Positions 42,283-50,648 of a DNA stretch of 64,000 nt are shown one piece after another. This DNA is from Nocardiopsis sp. FR4. GTDB taxonomy: Bacteria > Actinomycetota > Actinomycetes > Streptosporangiales > Streptosporangiaceae. The stretch covers positions 45,724 through 109,723 of the forward strand of contig NZ_VWVV01000027.1 of NCBI RefSeq assembly GCF_009830945.1, read 5' to 3'. Position numbers and translations under genes: made by a program. The notes under the pieces were generated by a model. It saw only the letters and a list, made by a program, of their open reading frames with translations. It did not search any database and was not told the DNA's origin. How positions within the stretch are numbered: the stretch's first letter is position 1; every line of letters begins with the position of its first letter.

Positions 42283-42375
42283 GTCCGCGCCCCCTTCCAC
42301 GGCCGCCCTCCGCGGCCCCTGCTGTCCCGAGTATCCGGATCCGCCACCGCGAAACGTCGCCCTAGAGTGGAGCCC

Positions 42376-43389
42376 ATGCCCCCCGCCGAGAACCTCTCCC
42401 CCACCGTCCTGGAAGCGCTCGTCCGCGCCGCCTTCGGCCCCCGCGCGCACGTGGACGGGCACACCCCCCTCACCGGAGGCACCTACAACACCGTGCACGC
42501 CGTGGTCCTGCGCGACGGCCGCCGGTCGGTGCTCAAACTGGCCCCGCCCCCGGACCGGCCGCGGCTGACCTACGAACAGGACCTGCTGGCCACCGAGGCC
42601 CTGGCCTACACACGGGCCCGGCCCGCCGTGCGCCGCTGGGTGCCCCGCGTCCTGCGGGCGGGCACCGTCCCCGGCGACCCCCGCCGCGCCTACCTGTTCC
42701 TGGAACACCTGCCCGGACGGCCCCTGGACGGCCTGCGCTCCCGCCTGGAACCGCGGCGGCTGGCCCCGGTGCGCCGCGCGCTGGGCGGCGCGGTGGCCGC
42801 GCTGCACACCGTCACCGGCACCGGGTTCGGCTACCCGGGGAACCCGCGGCTGCGCGCCGCCACCTGGCCGGAGGCGTTCACCGCGATGGTGGAGGCCGTG
42901 GTGGCCGACGCCGCCCGCCTCGGCGTCGCCCTGCCGGGCGGCGGCGCGCGGATCATCCGCCTGGTCGCGGACAACCGCGCCCATCTGGCCCCGGTACGCG
43001 TCCCGGTCCTGGTGCACTTCGACCTGTGGGACGGCAACGTCCTGGTCACCGGAACCGGGGAGGGCGACGCCCCGGCCCTGTCCGGGATCATCGACGCCGA
43101 ACGCGCCTTCTGGGGCGACCCGGCGGCCGATCTGGTCTCCCTGGCGCTCTTCGGCGACGTGCGCGGGGACCCGGCCCTGCTGGAGGGCTACCGGGCGGCC
43201 GGGGGCCGCGTCGGGTTCACTCCGGCCCTGCTGCGCAGGATCACCCTGTACCGGGTCTACCTGCACCTGATCATGTTCACCGAACTCACCCCACGCGGGT
43301 ACGGGCACGCGGAGGCCGAGCGCGTCCGGACCTTCCTCGCCCCCCTCCTGGCGGCCGACCTGGACCGGTTGGCCACTCCTGCGGAGTGA
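42376..43389 (+). CDS. Aminoglycoside-phosphotransferase-fold (APH) kinase-like protein
   Basis: A 337-residue protein-kinase-like phosphotransferase. ATP-binding TGGTYNTVHAVVLRDGRRSVLKL, the catalytic HFDLWDGNVLV (Hx-D-x4-N), and the metal-binding IIDAERAFWGDPAADLVSLAL (the IDxE/D variant of DFG). These show an intact active site, while the substrate could be any small hydroxylated molecule; resistance cannot be claimed. TAGAGT ends 7 nt before the ATG with no Shine-Dalgarno sequence, suggesting a leaderless mRNA. Confidence 0.88.
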   Translation: MPPAENLSPTVLEALVRAAFGPRAHVDGHTPLTGGTYNTVHAVVLRDGRRSVLKLAPPPDRPRLTYEQDLLATEALAYTRARPAVRRWVPRVLRAGTVPGDPRRAYLFLEHLPGRPLDGLRSRLEPRRLAPVRRALGGAVAALHTVTGTGFGYPGNPRLRAATWPEAFTAMVEAVVADAARLGVALPGGGARIIRLVADNRAHLAPVRVPVLVHFDLWDGNVLVTGTGEGDAPALSGIIDAERAFWGDPAADLVSLALFGDVRGDPALLEGYRAAGGRVGFTPALLRRITLYRVYLHLIMFTELTPRGYGHAEAERVRTFLAPLLAADLDRLATPAE

Positions 43390-43546
43390 CGTGCGTGTTC
43401 GGCTTCGTGGTTGGTTCCGTTTGCTTCTCCACCTCTTTTGGGAGGTTGTGAACAACCAGAAGCTTTACGATGTAGATTTATTTTCGGGCGGAGGGACCCG
43501 TCGGCCCGGGCCCGGATCCCGGAAGCGCACTGATCCCGGACAGACC

Positions 43547-43575
43547 GCGGGCCGCCCCCTCGGGGGGCGGCCCGC
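43547..43575 (-). terminator. 12-13 bp hairpin terminator of pepP
   Basis: Arms 43547-43558 and 43564-43575 are perfectly complementary, with an extra C-G pair leaving the loop TCG. It lies 12 bases beyond the aminopeptidase stop. Confidence 0.78.
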
Positions 43576-43586
43576 GAAGGAGCGGA

Positions 43587-45080
43587 TCAGCGCGGCAGGC
43601 GCTCGGCCAGCCAGGCCTCCACCTCGGCGGAGGAGCGCGGCAGGGCGGCCGACATCACGCGGCTGCCGTCCTCGGTGACCAGCACGTCGTCCTCGATACG
43701 CACGCCGATACCGCGCAGCTCCTCGGGCACGGTCAGGTCGTCGGGCTGGAAGTACAGGCCCGGCTCCACGGTGAGGACCATGCCCGGCTCCAGGTCGCCG
43801 TACAGGTGCGCCTCCTGGCGGGAGACCGCGCAGTCGTGCACGTCCATGCCCAGCATGTGCCCGGTGCCGTGCAGGGTGTACCGGCGCTGCAGCCCCAACT
43901 CCAGGACGCGCTCCAGCGGCCCCTCCAGCAGGCCCCACGCGATGAGGCCCTCGGCCAGAACCCGCTGGGAGGCCTCGTGGAAGGCCATGAAGGGCCGCCC
44001 CGGGGCGACCGCGGCGATACCGGCCTCCTGGGCGGCGTACACCAGGTCGTAGACCCGGCGCTGGACGTCGGTGAAGGTCCCCGAGACCGGCATGGTGCGG
44101 GTGACGTCGGCGGTGTACAGGGTGGTGGTCTCCACGCCCGCGTCCAGCAGCAGCAGGTCGCCCTCGCGCACCGGGCCGTCGTTGCGGGTCCAGTGCAGGG
44201 TGGTGGCGTTGGCGCCGGAGGCGGCGATGGTGCCGTAGCCGACGTCGTTGCCCTCCACCCGGGCGCGTAGGAAGAACGTGCCCTCGACGTAGCGCTCGGA
44301 GGTGTCCTTGGCCTGCGGCAGCGCCCGGGCCACGTCCTCGAAGCCCCGCACGGTGGCGTCCACGGCCAGCTGGAGCTGGGTGATCTCCCACTCGTCCTTG
44401 ACCAGGCGGTGGTCGGCCAGGGTGACGGAGAGTTCCTCGTCGAGCTGGGCGGACTTGGCCCGCGACTCCTCGTCGGCGTCGGCGCGCAGCTCGTCGACCA
44501 GCGCGTCGAGCGCGGCGTCGTGGCCGCGCACGATCCGCGTGGTGACGCCGTGGTCCGAGCGCAGCGCCCCGTCCAGGGTGGTCACGTCGGCGGTGGCCAC
44601 GCCGAGCAGGTCGGCGGCCTCGGAGAGGCTGTTGCGGCGGCCCGTCCACAGCTCCCCGTAGCCGCCCAGCCAGAACTCGCCGTTGTCGCGGTTGGAGCGG
44701 GGCTTGAGGTAGAGGACCACCTCGTGGCCGCCCCCGGCGTCGGGCGTGAACACCAGGCAGCCGCCGTCGGAGGTGTCTCCGGTGAGGTAGGCGTAGTTGG
44801 TGGCGGCCCGGAAGGGGTACTCGGTGTCGTTGGAGCGGGTGAGCAGCTGCCCGGCCGGGACGACCAGGCGGTCGCCGGGGAAGGCCGCGCTGATCGCGGC
44901 GCGGCGGCGGGCGGTGTGGGCGGCCTGCTCCACGGGCTCCAGGTCGCGGCGCTCGGTGTCGGCCCACCCGGTGGCCATCCACGCGGCGAGCTCGTCGGAG
45001 ACGGTCTGCGCCTGCCCGTTCTTGCGTGGACGGAACACGGGGGCGTTCGTCTCGTCCTGGGGGCGCTGCTGCTCGCTCAC
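43587..45080 (-). CDS. pepP: Xaa-Pro aminopeptidase (aminopeptidase P)
   Basis: A 497-residue M24 metallopeptidase removing an N-terminal residue followed by proline. It has an N-terminal creatinase-like domain with the PepP block YPFRAATNYAYLTG and a C-terminal pita-bread domain with the dinuclear metal ligands: LLLDAGVETTTLYTADVTRT (two Asp), TLHGTGHMLGMDVHD (His), LEPGMVLTVEPGLYF (Glu) and IGVRIEDDVLV (Glu). All five ligands are present. The GTG at 45080 follows GAGGAGAA. Upstream extension to 45158 is unsupported. Confidence 0.94.
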   Translation of the reverse strand: MSEQQRPQDETNAPVFRPRKNGQAQTVSDELAAWMATGWADTERRDLEPVEQAAHTARRRAAISAAFPGDRLVVPAGQLLTRSNDTEYPFRAATNYAYLTGDTSDGGCLVFTPDAGGGHEVVLYLKPRSNRDNGEFWLGGYGELWTGRRNSLSEAADLLGVATADVTTLDGALRSDHGVTTRIVRGHDAALDALVDELRADADEESRAKSAQLDEELSVTLADHRLVKDEWEITQLQLAVDATVRGFEDVARALPQAKDTSERYVEGTFFLRARVEGNDVGYGTIAASGANATTLHWTRNDGPVREGDLLLLDAGVETTTLYTADVTRTMPVSGTFTDVQRRVYDLVYAAQEAGIAAVAPGRPFMAFHEASQRVLAEGLIAWGLLEGPLERVLELGLQRRYTLHGTGHMLGMDVHDCAVSRQEAHLYGDLEPGMVLTVEPGLYFQPDDLTVPEELRGIGVRIEDDVLVTEDGSRVMSAALPRSSAEVEAWLAERLPR

Positions 45081-45219
45081 GTCGGGTTCTCCTCGTCGAG
45101 TTCGTGCGTGTGACCGCTGGTGACGGCTGTTGCCCATCGTACGGGCCGGACCGGGCACGGGACCGCCCCGCGGACATAGCTCACCCCATAACGCCGCGGA
45201 GCGCGCGGGCAGTCCCCGG

Positions 45220-45738
45220 TCAGAGGTCGTGCGCGAAGGGGATGGCCGAGGGGTAGGGCAGGTCCTCGATCCGGGCCGGGTCGAGCGAGCGGTAGCCGAT
45301 TCGTTCGTACAGGGCCACCGCCTCGGGCTGGGAGGGGCCGGTGAAGAGCACGACCCGCCGGTAGCCGAGCTCGCGGGCGGCCTCCTCCAGGGCGGCCATC
45401 ACCTGGCGGCCCAGGCCGCGCCGCCGGTGCTGGTCCGAGGTCCAGATCCGCTTGAACTCGGCGGTCTCGGCCATGGCCGCGCGGTCCTTCCGGTAGGGGC
45501 GAACGGCCCCTCCGGCGACGACCTCCCCGTCGATCTCGGCCAGCACGATCCGGCCGTGGGGGGCGGCGAACTCCGACACCGGGTAGCGGGCCAGTTCCCG
45601 GGACGCGCCCTCGGCCCCGTAGCGCGCGGTGTACTCCCGCAGCAGACCGGCGAGCAGTCCCTCCACCCTCGGGTCGTCGTGGCCCACGCTCAGCATGCGG
45701 ACCCCACCGGTCCGCTCGCGCGCCCCCGTGTGCGTCAC
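45220..45738 (-). CDS. GNAT-family N-acetyltransferase
   Basis: A 172-residue acetyltransferase with motif A in RIWTSDQHRRRGLGRQVMAALEEAARELG (acetyl-CoA pyrophosphate loop RRRGLG) and the downstream VLFTGPSQPEAVALYERIGY. Acceptor unknown. The GTG at 45738 is chosen for GGGGAG 5 nt upstream; an internal ATG (MLSVGHDD) would give a shorter protein missing no core element. Single gene, divergent from an aminotransferase. Confidence 0.85.
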   Translation of the reverse strand: MTHTGARERTGGVRMLSVGHDDPRVEGLLAGLLREYTARYGAEGASRELARYPVSEFAAPHGRIVLAEIDGEVVAGGAVRPYRKDRAAMAETAEFKRIWTSDQHRRRGLGRQVMAALEEAARELGYRRVVLFTGPSQPEAVALYERIGYRSLDPARIEDLPYPSAIPFAHDL

Positions 45739-45895
45739 CGTGCTCCCCCGCCCCTTCGGCCGTCGCGGGCCTCCGCCCGATTCCGCCGGAATACTACGCG
45801 CGCGCCTTCCCCGCTGCCACGGGATCCCGCTCACCCCGGACCGAACGGCGCCCCTGGAAGACCACCCGCCACGGGCGCCGCACTAGGCTGGTCGC

Positions 45896-46993
45896 ATGGC
45901 ACTGACCGAGCGCATCCTCCTCGGCCCCGGGCCGAGCAATCCCTACCCCGAGGCGACCCTGGGCCTGGCGTCCCCGCTGCTGGGACACCTGGACCCCGAG
46001 TTCATCGCCCTGCTGGAGCGCACCTGCGCGCGCCTGCGGACGCTGTGGGGCACCGCCAATCCGCTGACCCTGCCGCTGTCGGGCACGGGTTCGCTCGGCA
46101 TGGAGACGGCCTTCGCCAACACGGTGCGCCCGGGCGACACCGTGGTCGTGGCGGTGAACGGCCTGTTCGGCCAGCGCATGTGCGAGGTGGCCTCGCGCTA
46201 CGGCGCCGAGGTGGTGCGCGTGGACCACGAGTGGGGCCGTCCGGTGGACGTACAGCGCGTGCTGGACGCCCACCCCGACCCCCGGATCGTGGCCGCCGTG
46301 CACGCGGAGACCTCCACCGGCGTGCTCAGCGACGTGGGCGCCCTGGGCCGCGCCCTGCGCGAGCGCTCCGACGATGTGCTCCTGGTCGCCGACTGCGTCA
46401 CCTCGCTCGGCGGCACGGAGACGGACCTGGACGCCTGGCGGGTCGACGTCGCCTACTCCGGGACCCAGAAGTGCCTGGGGGTGGCCCCGGGCCTGGCGCC
46501 CTTCACCTTCTCCGAACGTGCCTGGGAGCGCCGGGTCGAGGTGCCGCCGGTGTGGTACGTCGACCTGGGACTGCTGGGCGCCTACGTGCGCGGCGGCCCC
46601 GGCGGGCGCGCCTACCACCACACGGCGCCGGTGGCGATGGTCGCCTCCCTGGACGCGGCCCTGGCCCGGATCGAGGCCGAGGGCGTGGAGGCGGTCGCCG
46701 AACGCCACCGGGCGGCCGGGCAGCACCTGCGCGAGGGGCTCACCGCGATGGGCCTGGAGCTGTTCGCCGCCGAGGGGCACCGCCTGCCGCAGCTGACCTC
46801 GGTGCGCGTGCCCGAGGGCGTGGACTCGGCGAAGGTCCGCGAACGCCTGCTGAACGAGTACGGCCTGGAGATCGGCGCGGGCGTGGGCCCCTTCGCCTCC
46901 TCCGTGTGGCGAATCGGGCTGATGGGCCACAACGCCCGCCTGGACCGCGCCGAGCTGGTGCTGGCGGCCCTGCGCCGCGTCCTGGAGCGCTGA
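45896..46993 (+). CDS. Class V aminotransferase (alanine-glyoxylate / serine-pyruvate type)
   Basis: A 365-residue PLP enzyme. N-terminal LLGPGPSNPYPEATLGLASP is the signature of alanine-glyoxylate and serine-pyruvate aminotransferases. The PLP Asp lies in LLVADCVTSLGGTE, PLP Lys in AYSGTQKCLGVAPG, and the substrate carboxylate-binding Arg in SSVWRIGLMGHNAR. Likely role: transamination linking glyoxylate, serine or alanine metabolism. TAGGCT ends 6 nt before the ATG, with no ribosome binding site, so the mRNA is expected to be leaderless. Confidence 0.92.
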   Translation: MALTERILLGPGPSNPYPEATLGLASPLLGHLDPEFIALLERTCARLRTLWGTANPLTLPLSGTGSLGMETAFANTVRPGDTVVVAVNGLFGQRMCEVASRYGAEVVRVDHEWGRPVDVQRVLDAHPDPRIVAAVHAETSTGVLSDVGALGRALRERSDDVLLVADCVTSLGGTETDLDAWRVDVAYSGTQKCLGVAPGLAPFTFSERAWERRVEVPPVWYVDLGLLGAYVRGGPGGRAYHHTAPVAMVASLDAALARIEAEGVEAVAERHRAAGQHLREGLTAMGLELFAAEGHRLPQLTSVRVPEGVDSAKVRERLLNEYGLEIGAGVGPFASSVWRIGLMGHNARLDRAELVLAALRRVLER

Positions 46994-47116
46994 GGGCCCG
47001 AGCCGCGCGAGATCCGCCCCGGCCGGGACGACCGGCGGGCGCGGGCCGCGGAGGCGTCGGGGAACGCGGCCGAGAGCGCGAACCGGCCCCGGACGAGGTG
47101 CCCGGGGCCGGAGTGC

Positions 47117-47551
47117 TCAGCCCACCCTGTCGGCGGGACCGCTTTTGATCGCCTCCACGAAGTGGCCGATCTCCGACTCGGGCAGGTTCTGTGCCAGGTC
47201 GGCCTCGCTGATCATCCCGACCAGGCGCTTGTCGCGCATCACCGGCACCCGCTTGATGCGGTGGCTGGCCATCATCTCCACCACGCGGTTCACGTCGTCC
47301 TCGGCGTCCACGCAGAAGGGCTTGCCCTGGGCCAGCTCCCCGGCCCTGCACGTCTGGGGGTCCCTGCCCTCCGCGACACAGCGGAGCACGATGTCCCGGT
47401 CGGTGATGATGCCGTGCAGCCGGTCGTCCTCGCCGCAGATCGGCAGGGCGCCCACGCCCAGCTCGCGCATCTTCCGGGCGGTGTCGAACAGCGTGGTGTC
47501 CTCCTGGACGCACTCGGCGCCCGCGTGCATGATCTCTCCCGCGGTCGTCAT
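47117..47551 (-). CDS. Two-CBS-domain protein (Hrp1-like)
   Basis: A 144-residue stand-alone CBS pair: GEIMHAGAECVQEDTTLFDTA with GIITDRDIVLRCVAEG, then FCVDAEDDVNRVVEMM with LVGMISEADLAQNL. These small proteins sense adenine nucleotides or are stress-induced in actinobacteria (Hrp1 of the DosR regulon is a member). The ATG at 47551 follows GGAGAGG. No DosR-type box was recognised upstream. The 214-base stretch to the next gene holds a weak GC hairpin (47692-47697/47706-47711) and no other feature. Confidence 0.9.
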   Translation of the reverse strand: MTTAGEIMHAGAECVQEDTTLFDTARKMRELGVGALPICGEDDRLHGIITDRDIVLRCVAEGRDPQTCRAGELAQGKPFCVDAEDDVNRVVEMMASHRIKRVPVMRDKRLVGMISEADLAQNLPESEIGHFVEAIKSGPADRVG

Positions 47552-47765
47552 GGACCTCTCCTTCCACGCGACAGACATTCCGGATATTTCGGACGCTACC
47601 CCTCACGTGCCCGGGGAACACCTTCACCGGCGTCCCGGAGTGCGGCCGGTTCCGACCGCGTGCCGGAACGCCGGGCGCGGGGAGGGAGTCGGCCTCCTCT
47701 CCCCCGGAGGCGGGAGGCCTCATCACGGTTGCCCCGCGGCCCTCCCGCATGGCCAGCGATCGGGC

Positions 47766-47984
47766 TCAGTCGGCGTTGGGCCCGTACCGGTTGTCCCGGT
47801 CCCGGGGGTCGTCGGGGTCGGCCAGGCTGCCCAGGGTCGCCGCCACGGGCGGCAGCAGCGAGGCCACCGCGCACAGGGCCACCGCCCACCCGGTGCCGAA
47901 CAGGTGGTAGACGGGCAGCGCCCCGGCGAACAGCACCAGGCACACCCCCATGACCAGGCCGTACTGGCGCACCCGACGCCTCAC
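47766..47984 (-). CDS. DUF3099-like small membrane protein
   Basis: A 72-residue protein with two helices (YGLVMGVCLVLFAGALPVYH and WAVALCAVASLLPPVAATLG) and an acidic tail (DPDDPRDRDNRYGPNAD). The helix pair with LPPVAA resembles actinobacterial DUF3099. The GTG start overlaps the preceding stop (GTGA), so it is translationally coupled to the MpaB-like gene. Function unknown. Confidence 0.8.
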   Translation of the reverse strand: MRRRVRQYGLVMGVCLVLFAGALPVYHLFGTGWAVALCAVASLLPPVAATLGSLADPDDPRDRDNRYGPNAD

Positions 47985-48958
47985 AGCCCCCTCCTTCCCG
48001 CGTGGCGCGCCTCCACGCCGTCCGCCGCCCAGGTCCGGGCCGGGTCCCCCGGCGGCGGTACCGACGGCACCCCGAACAGGGTGCGGGCGCGCAGGGCCCG
48101 CAGCCCGTTCTCCACGGAGTACCCGGCCTCCAGCAGGCGCTGGCGGGCCTCCTCAGCGCTGCGCACGGTGGCCTCGTCGAACAGGAGGTTGTAGTAGCGC
48201 TCCGGCACCCGGTTCAGGGCGGTGCGCAGGGCCCGCAGCCCGGCGGTGGCCGCCGACGCGCCGCCGGGGGCCTCGGGCAGGATCCGGTAGGCGCGGCGCG
48301 CCCAGGCGGGCAGGGTGGCGTAGGCCAGGGCGCCCACCGGGAACCACAAGGGCTTGAGCGGGGCCAGCCAGGCCAGGCGCTCGGGCACCCGGGGCCACAG
48401 CAGGAAGCGCACCGCCGCGCGCGCCTCGGGGGTCGCGCCCAGGCGGGGCCGGACCGAGGCCAGGTAGCGGCGCATGGCGGGCACCGAGCGCGGCACGTCC
48501 CCGCGGGCCAGTCCCACGTAGGCGGCGGTGCGCGACTGCTCGTCGAGGTAGCGGTCCGCCTCCCGGGGGCTGACCCCCACCCCGGCGCGGTGCGCGGTCT
48601 CCAGATAGGAGGAGACCTCGGCGCAGTGCACCCACACCAGCAGGTCGTGCTGGTCCACCCGGTGGCGGCGTCCGGTGGCCGGGTCCTCGAAGGACAGGGC
48701 CCGGTGCACCCGCCGCACGCGCTCGCCCAGGGCCTCGGCCTCGGCCGGGCTGCCGTAGGTGGTCACGGCCACGAAGTGGGCGGTGCGCAGCAGGCGGCCG
48801 GTGGGGTCCTCGCGAAAGTCCGAGCGCTGCCACACCCCCTGCATGGCCACCGGGTGCAGGGCCTGCAGCATGAGGGCGCGCACCCCCGCCACCCACATCG
48901 ACCGGTCCAGGTGGATCTTCCAGGTCACGCTCTCCGGGGCGGCGACGGTCGGCTGCAT
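47981..48958 (-). CDS. MpaB/DUF2236-family oxygenase-like protein
   Basis: A 325-residue helical protein of the DUF2236 family, which includes latex-clearing proteins and the fungal MpaB oxygenase. Blocks MLQALHPVAMQGVWQRSDF, RTAHFVAVTTYGSPAEAEAL and RVDQHDLLVWVHCAEVSSYL show the expected histidines and HDLLxWVH motif that bind b-type haem. The ATG at 48958 follows GGAGGAGA. It is the first gene of a two-gene operon with the DUF3099-like protein. Confidence 0.88.
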   Translation of the reverse strand: MQPTVAAPESVTWKIHLDRSMWVAGVRALMLQALHPVAMQGVWQRSDFREDPTGRLLRTAHFVAVTTYGSPAEAEALGERVRRVHRALSFEDPATGRRHRVDQHDLLVWVHCAEVSSYLETAHRAGVGVSPREADRYLDEQSRTAAYVGLARGDVPRSVPAMRRYLASVRPRLGATPEARAAVRFLLWPRVPERLAWLAPLKPLWFPVGALAYATLPAWARRAYRILPEAPGGASAATAGLRALRTALNRVPERYYNLLFDEATVRSAEEARQRLLEAGYSVENGLRALRARTLFGVPSVPPPGDPARTWAADGVEARHAGRRGL

Positions 48959-49167
48959 CCGGTCTCCTCCGGGGCCGTGAGGGGGTTCGCACGGTATGTC
49001 CGCTCTTGGTTTCCACCATACGTCCGGTCTCCCCCGCCCCGCGGCGGGTTCCCGACACAGCCGTTCCGTTACCGGACCTTGGGCGAATCGGGGAACGCAG
49101 CGGGCGCAGTCTGGGTACGAGGACCGCCCGCGCCAAGGGCGGTCCGGGCACGGAGAGGAGCACACCC

Positions 49168-49881
49168 ATGTCCGCCCCGGCACAGACCCCCTTCGACGTC
49201 GACCGCTACCGCCGGGCCGTGGAGTCGGCCGACGCCGACGCCCTGGTCTCCCAGTACAGCGACGACGCCGAGATGGAGATGATCGACCGGCGCACCCCGC
49301 CCAGCGCCCCCACGGTCCTACACGGCAGGGAGGAGATCGGTGAGACCGTGCGGGAGCTCTGCTCACGCGAGATGACCCACGAGGTGGTCCAGTGCGTGGC
49401 CGACGGCGAGCACGTCGCCTACACCGAGCGGTGCGTCTACCCCGACGGCAACAAGGTCCTGAGCATGAGCATGCTGGACCTGCGGGACGGCCGCATCGTG
49501 CACCAGTCCACCGTGCAGGCCTGGGACGAGGAGGCCCAGACCATGGAGTCGGCCGACTTCATGCCGATCCCGGAGCGGAAGGAGGCCAGCCACGAGAACC
49601 TGGAGGCGGCCACCGTGGGCGGACAGACCGTCGTGCGGCTGGAGCTGGAGCCGGGATGGCGCTGGTCCGAGCACGCCAAGCCCTTCCAGGGCACCGACTC
49701 GTGCATGATGACCCACTGCGCCTACATGATCTCGGGCACCCTGTGCTGCCGCATGGACGACGGCACGGAGAAGGAGTTCCGGGCCGGGGAGCTGGCCTTC
49801 GTCCCCGCCGGACACGACGCCTGGGTCGTGGGCGACGAGAACGTCGTCGCGATCGACTGGCGGGCCGCCAACCCCGGCTGA
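49168..49881 (+). CDS. SnoaL-like (NTF2-fold) and cupin domain fusion
   Basis: A 237-residue protein. Residues 1-125 form an NTF2-like SnoaL domain (FDVDRYRRAVESADADALVS, then GREEIGETVRELCSREMTHE). Residues 140-237 form a cupin (LELEPGWRWSEHAKPFQGTDSC, YMISGTLCCRMDDGTEKEFR, ELAFVPAGHDAWVVGDENV). Metal His in SEHAKP and GHDAW are present. Both domains are usually separate small proteins; the fusion may bind and isomerise or cyclise a small ligand, or sense one. The ATG is fixed by GGAGAGGAG. It converges with the response regulator gene over a 15-16 bp hairpin. Confidence 0.85.
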   Translation: MSAPAQTPFDVDRYRRAVESADADALVSQYSDDAEMEMIDRRTPPSAPTVLHGREEIGETVRELCSREMTHEVVQCVADGEHVAYTERCVYPDGNKVLSMSMLDLRDGRIVHQSTVQAWDEEAQTMESADFMPIPERKEASHENLEAATVGGQTVVRLELEPGWRWSEHAKPFQGTDSCMMTHCAYMISGTLCCRMDDGTEKEFRAGELAFVPAGHDAWVVGDENVVAIDWRAANPG

Positions 49882-49892
49882 GCCGGCGTACG

Positions 49893-49928
49893 CCGGGCCC
49901 GTACCCGCGGGGGCGGGTACGGGCCCGG
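49893..49928. terminator. 16-bp bidirectional terminator hairpin
   Basis: Arms 49893-49908 and 49913-49928 pair perfectly around GGGG. It sits between the convergent NTF2-cupin gene (12 bases away) and response regulator gene (10 bases away), so it serves both. Confidence 0.82.
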
Positions 49929-49937
49929 TCCGCGTCC

Positions 49938-50648
49938 TCAGACCGGGCGTCCGCGCAGGTAGGCCAGCACCGCCTGGACCCGGCGGTGCACGCCCTCGTC
50001 CGGGGGCAGGTCGAGCTTGGCCAGGATGTTGCCCACGTGCTTGCCGACCGCGGCGTCGCTGACCACGAGCCGGCGGGCGATCGCCCCGTTGGAGCGCCCC
50101 TCGGCCATCAGGGCGAGCACCTCGCGCTCACGCGGGGTCAGACGCTCCAGCGGGTCGGCGCGGCGGCGCAGCAGCTGGCGCACCACCTCGGGGTCGACGA
50201 AGGTGGCGCCCCCGGAGACCTGGCGCAGCACGGAGGCGAACTCGCGGACGTCGCCCACCCTCTGTTTGAGCAGGTAGCCCACGCCCCGGCCGCTGCCGGA
50301 GTCGAGCAGGTCCGTGGCGTAGCTCAGCTCCACGTACTGGCTGAGCGCCACCACGGCCAGCCCGGGGTTCTCCCGGCGCAGCCGCACCGCGGCGCGCAGC
50401 CCCTCGTCGGTGAAGTCCGGCGGCATCCGGATGTCGGTGACCACCAGGCCGGGCGCGTGCTCGGCCACCGCCGCCAGGAGCGCCTCCGCATCGCCGACGG
50501 AGGCCACCACCGGGAACCCGAAGCGCTCCAGGACGCTGGCCAGTCCCTCGCGGAGCAGCACGCCGTCCTCGGCCAGGACGGTGGGCACCGGGGGCGGGGC
50601 CGCCGGGGCGGCGGTCAGGTCAGCGGTGTCGGAGGGATCGGTCCGCAC
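49938..50648 (-). CDS. NarL/LuxR-type response regulator
   Basis: A 236-residue regulator with a receiver domain (TVLAEDGVLLREGLASVLERF, phosphoacceptor Asp in LVVTDIRMPPDF, switch residues in VVALSQY and a Lys in YLLKQRVGD). The LuxR HTH is LTPREREVLALMAEGRSNGA followed by IARRLVVSDAAVGKHVGNIL. Its GTG start lies inside the kinase gene (34-nt overlap), making the two translationally coupled. Target genes unknown. Confidence 0.93.
   Translation of the reverse strand: MRTDPSDTADLTAAPAAPPPVPTVLAEDGVLLREGLASVLERFGFPVVASVGDAEALLAAVAEHAPGLVVTDIRMPPDFTDEGLRAAVRLRRENPGLAVVALSQYVELSYATDLLDSGSGRGVGYLLKQRVGDVREFASVLRQVSGGATFVDPEVVRQLLRRRADPLERLTPREREVLALMAEGRSNGAIARRLVVSDAAVGKHVGNILAKLDLPPDEGVHRRVQAVLAYLRGRPV

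Noticed and set aside
42376..43389. Aminoglycoside resistance gene
   Set aside because: The phosphotransferase fold is intact but shared by many unrelated kinases, and nothing in the context indicates resistance.
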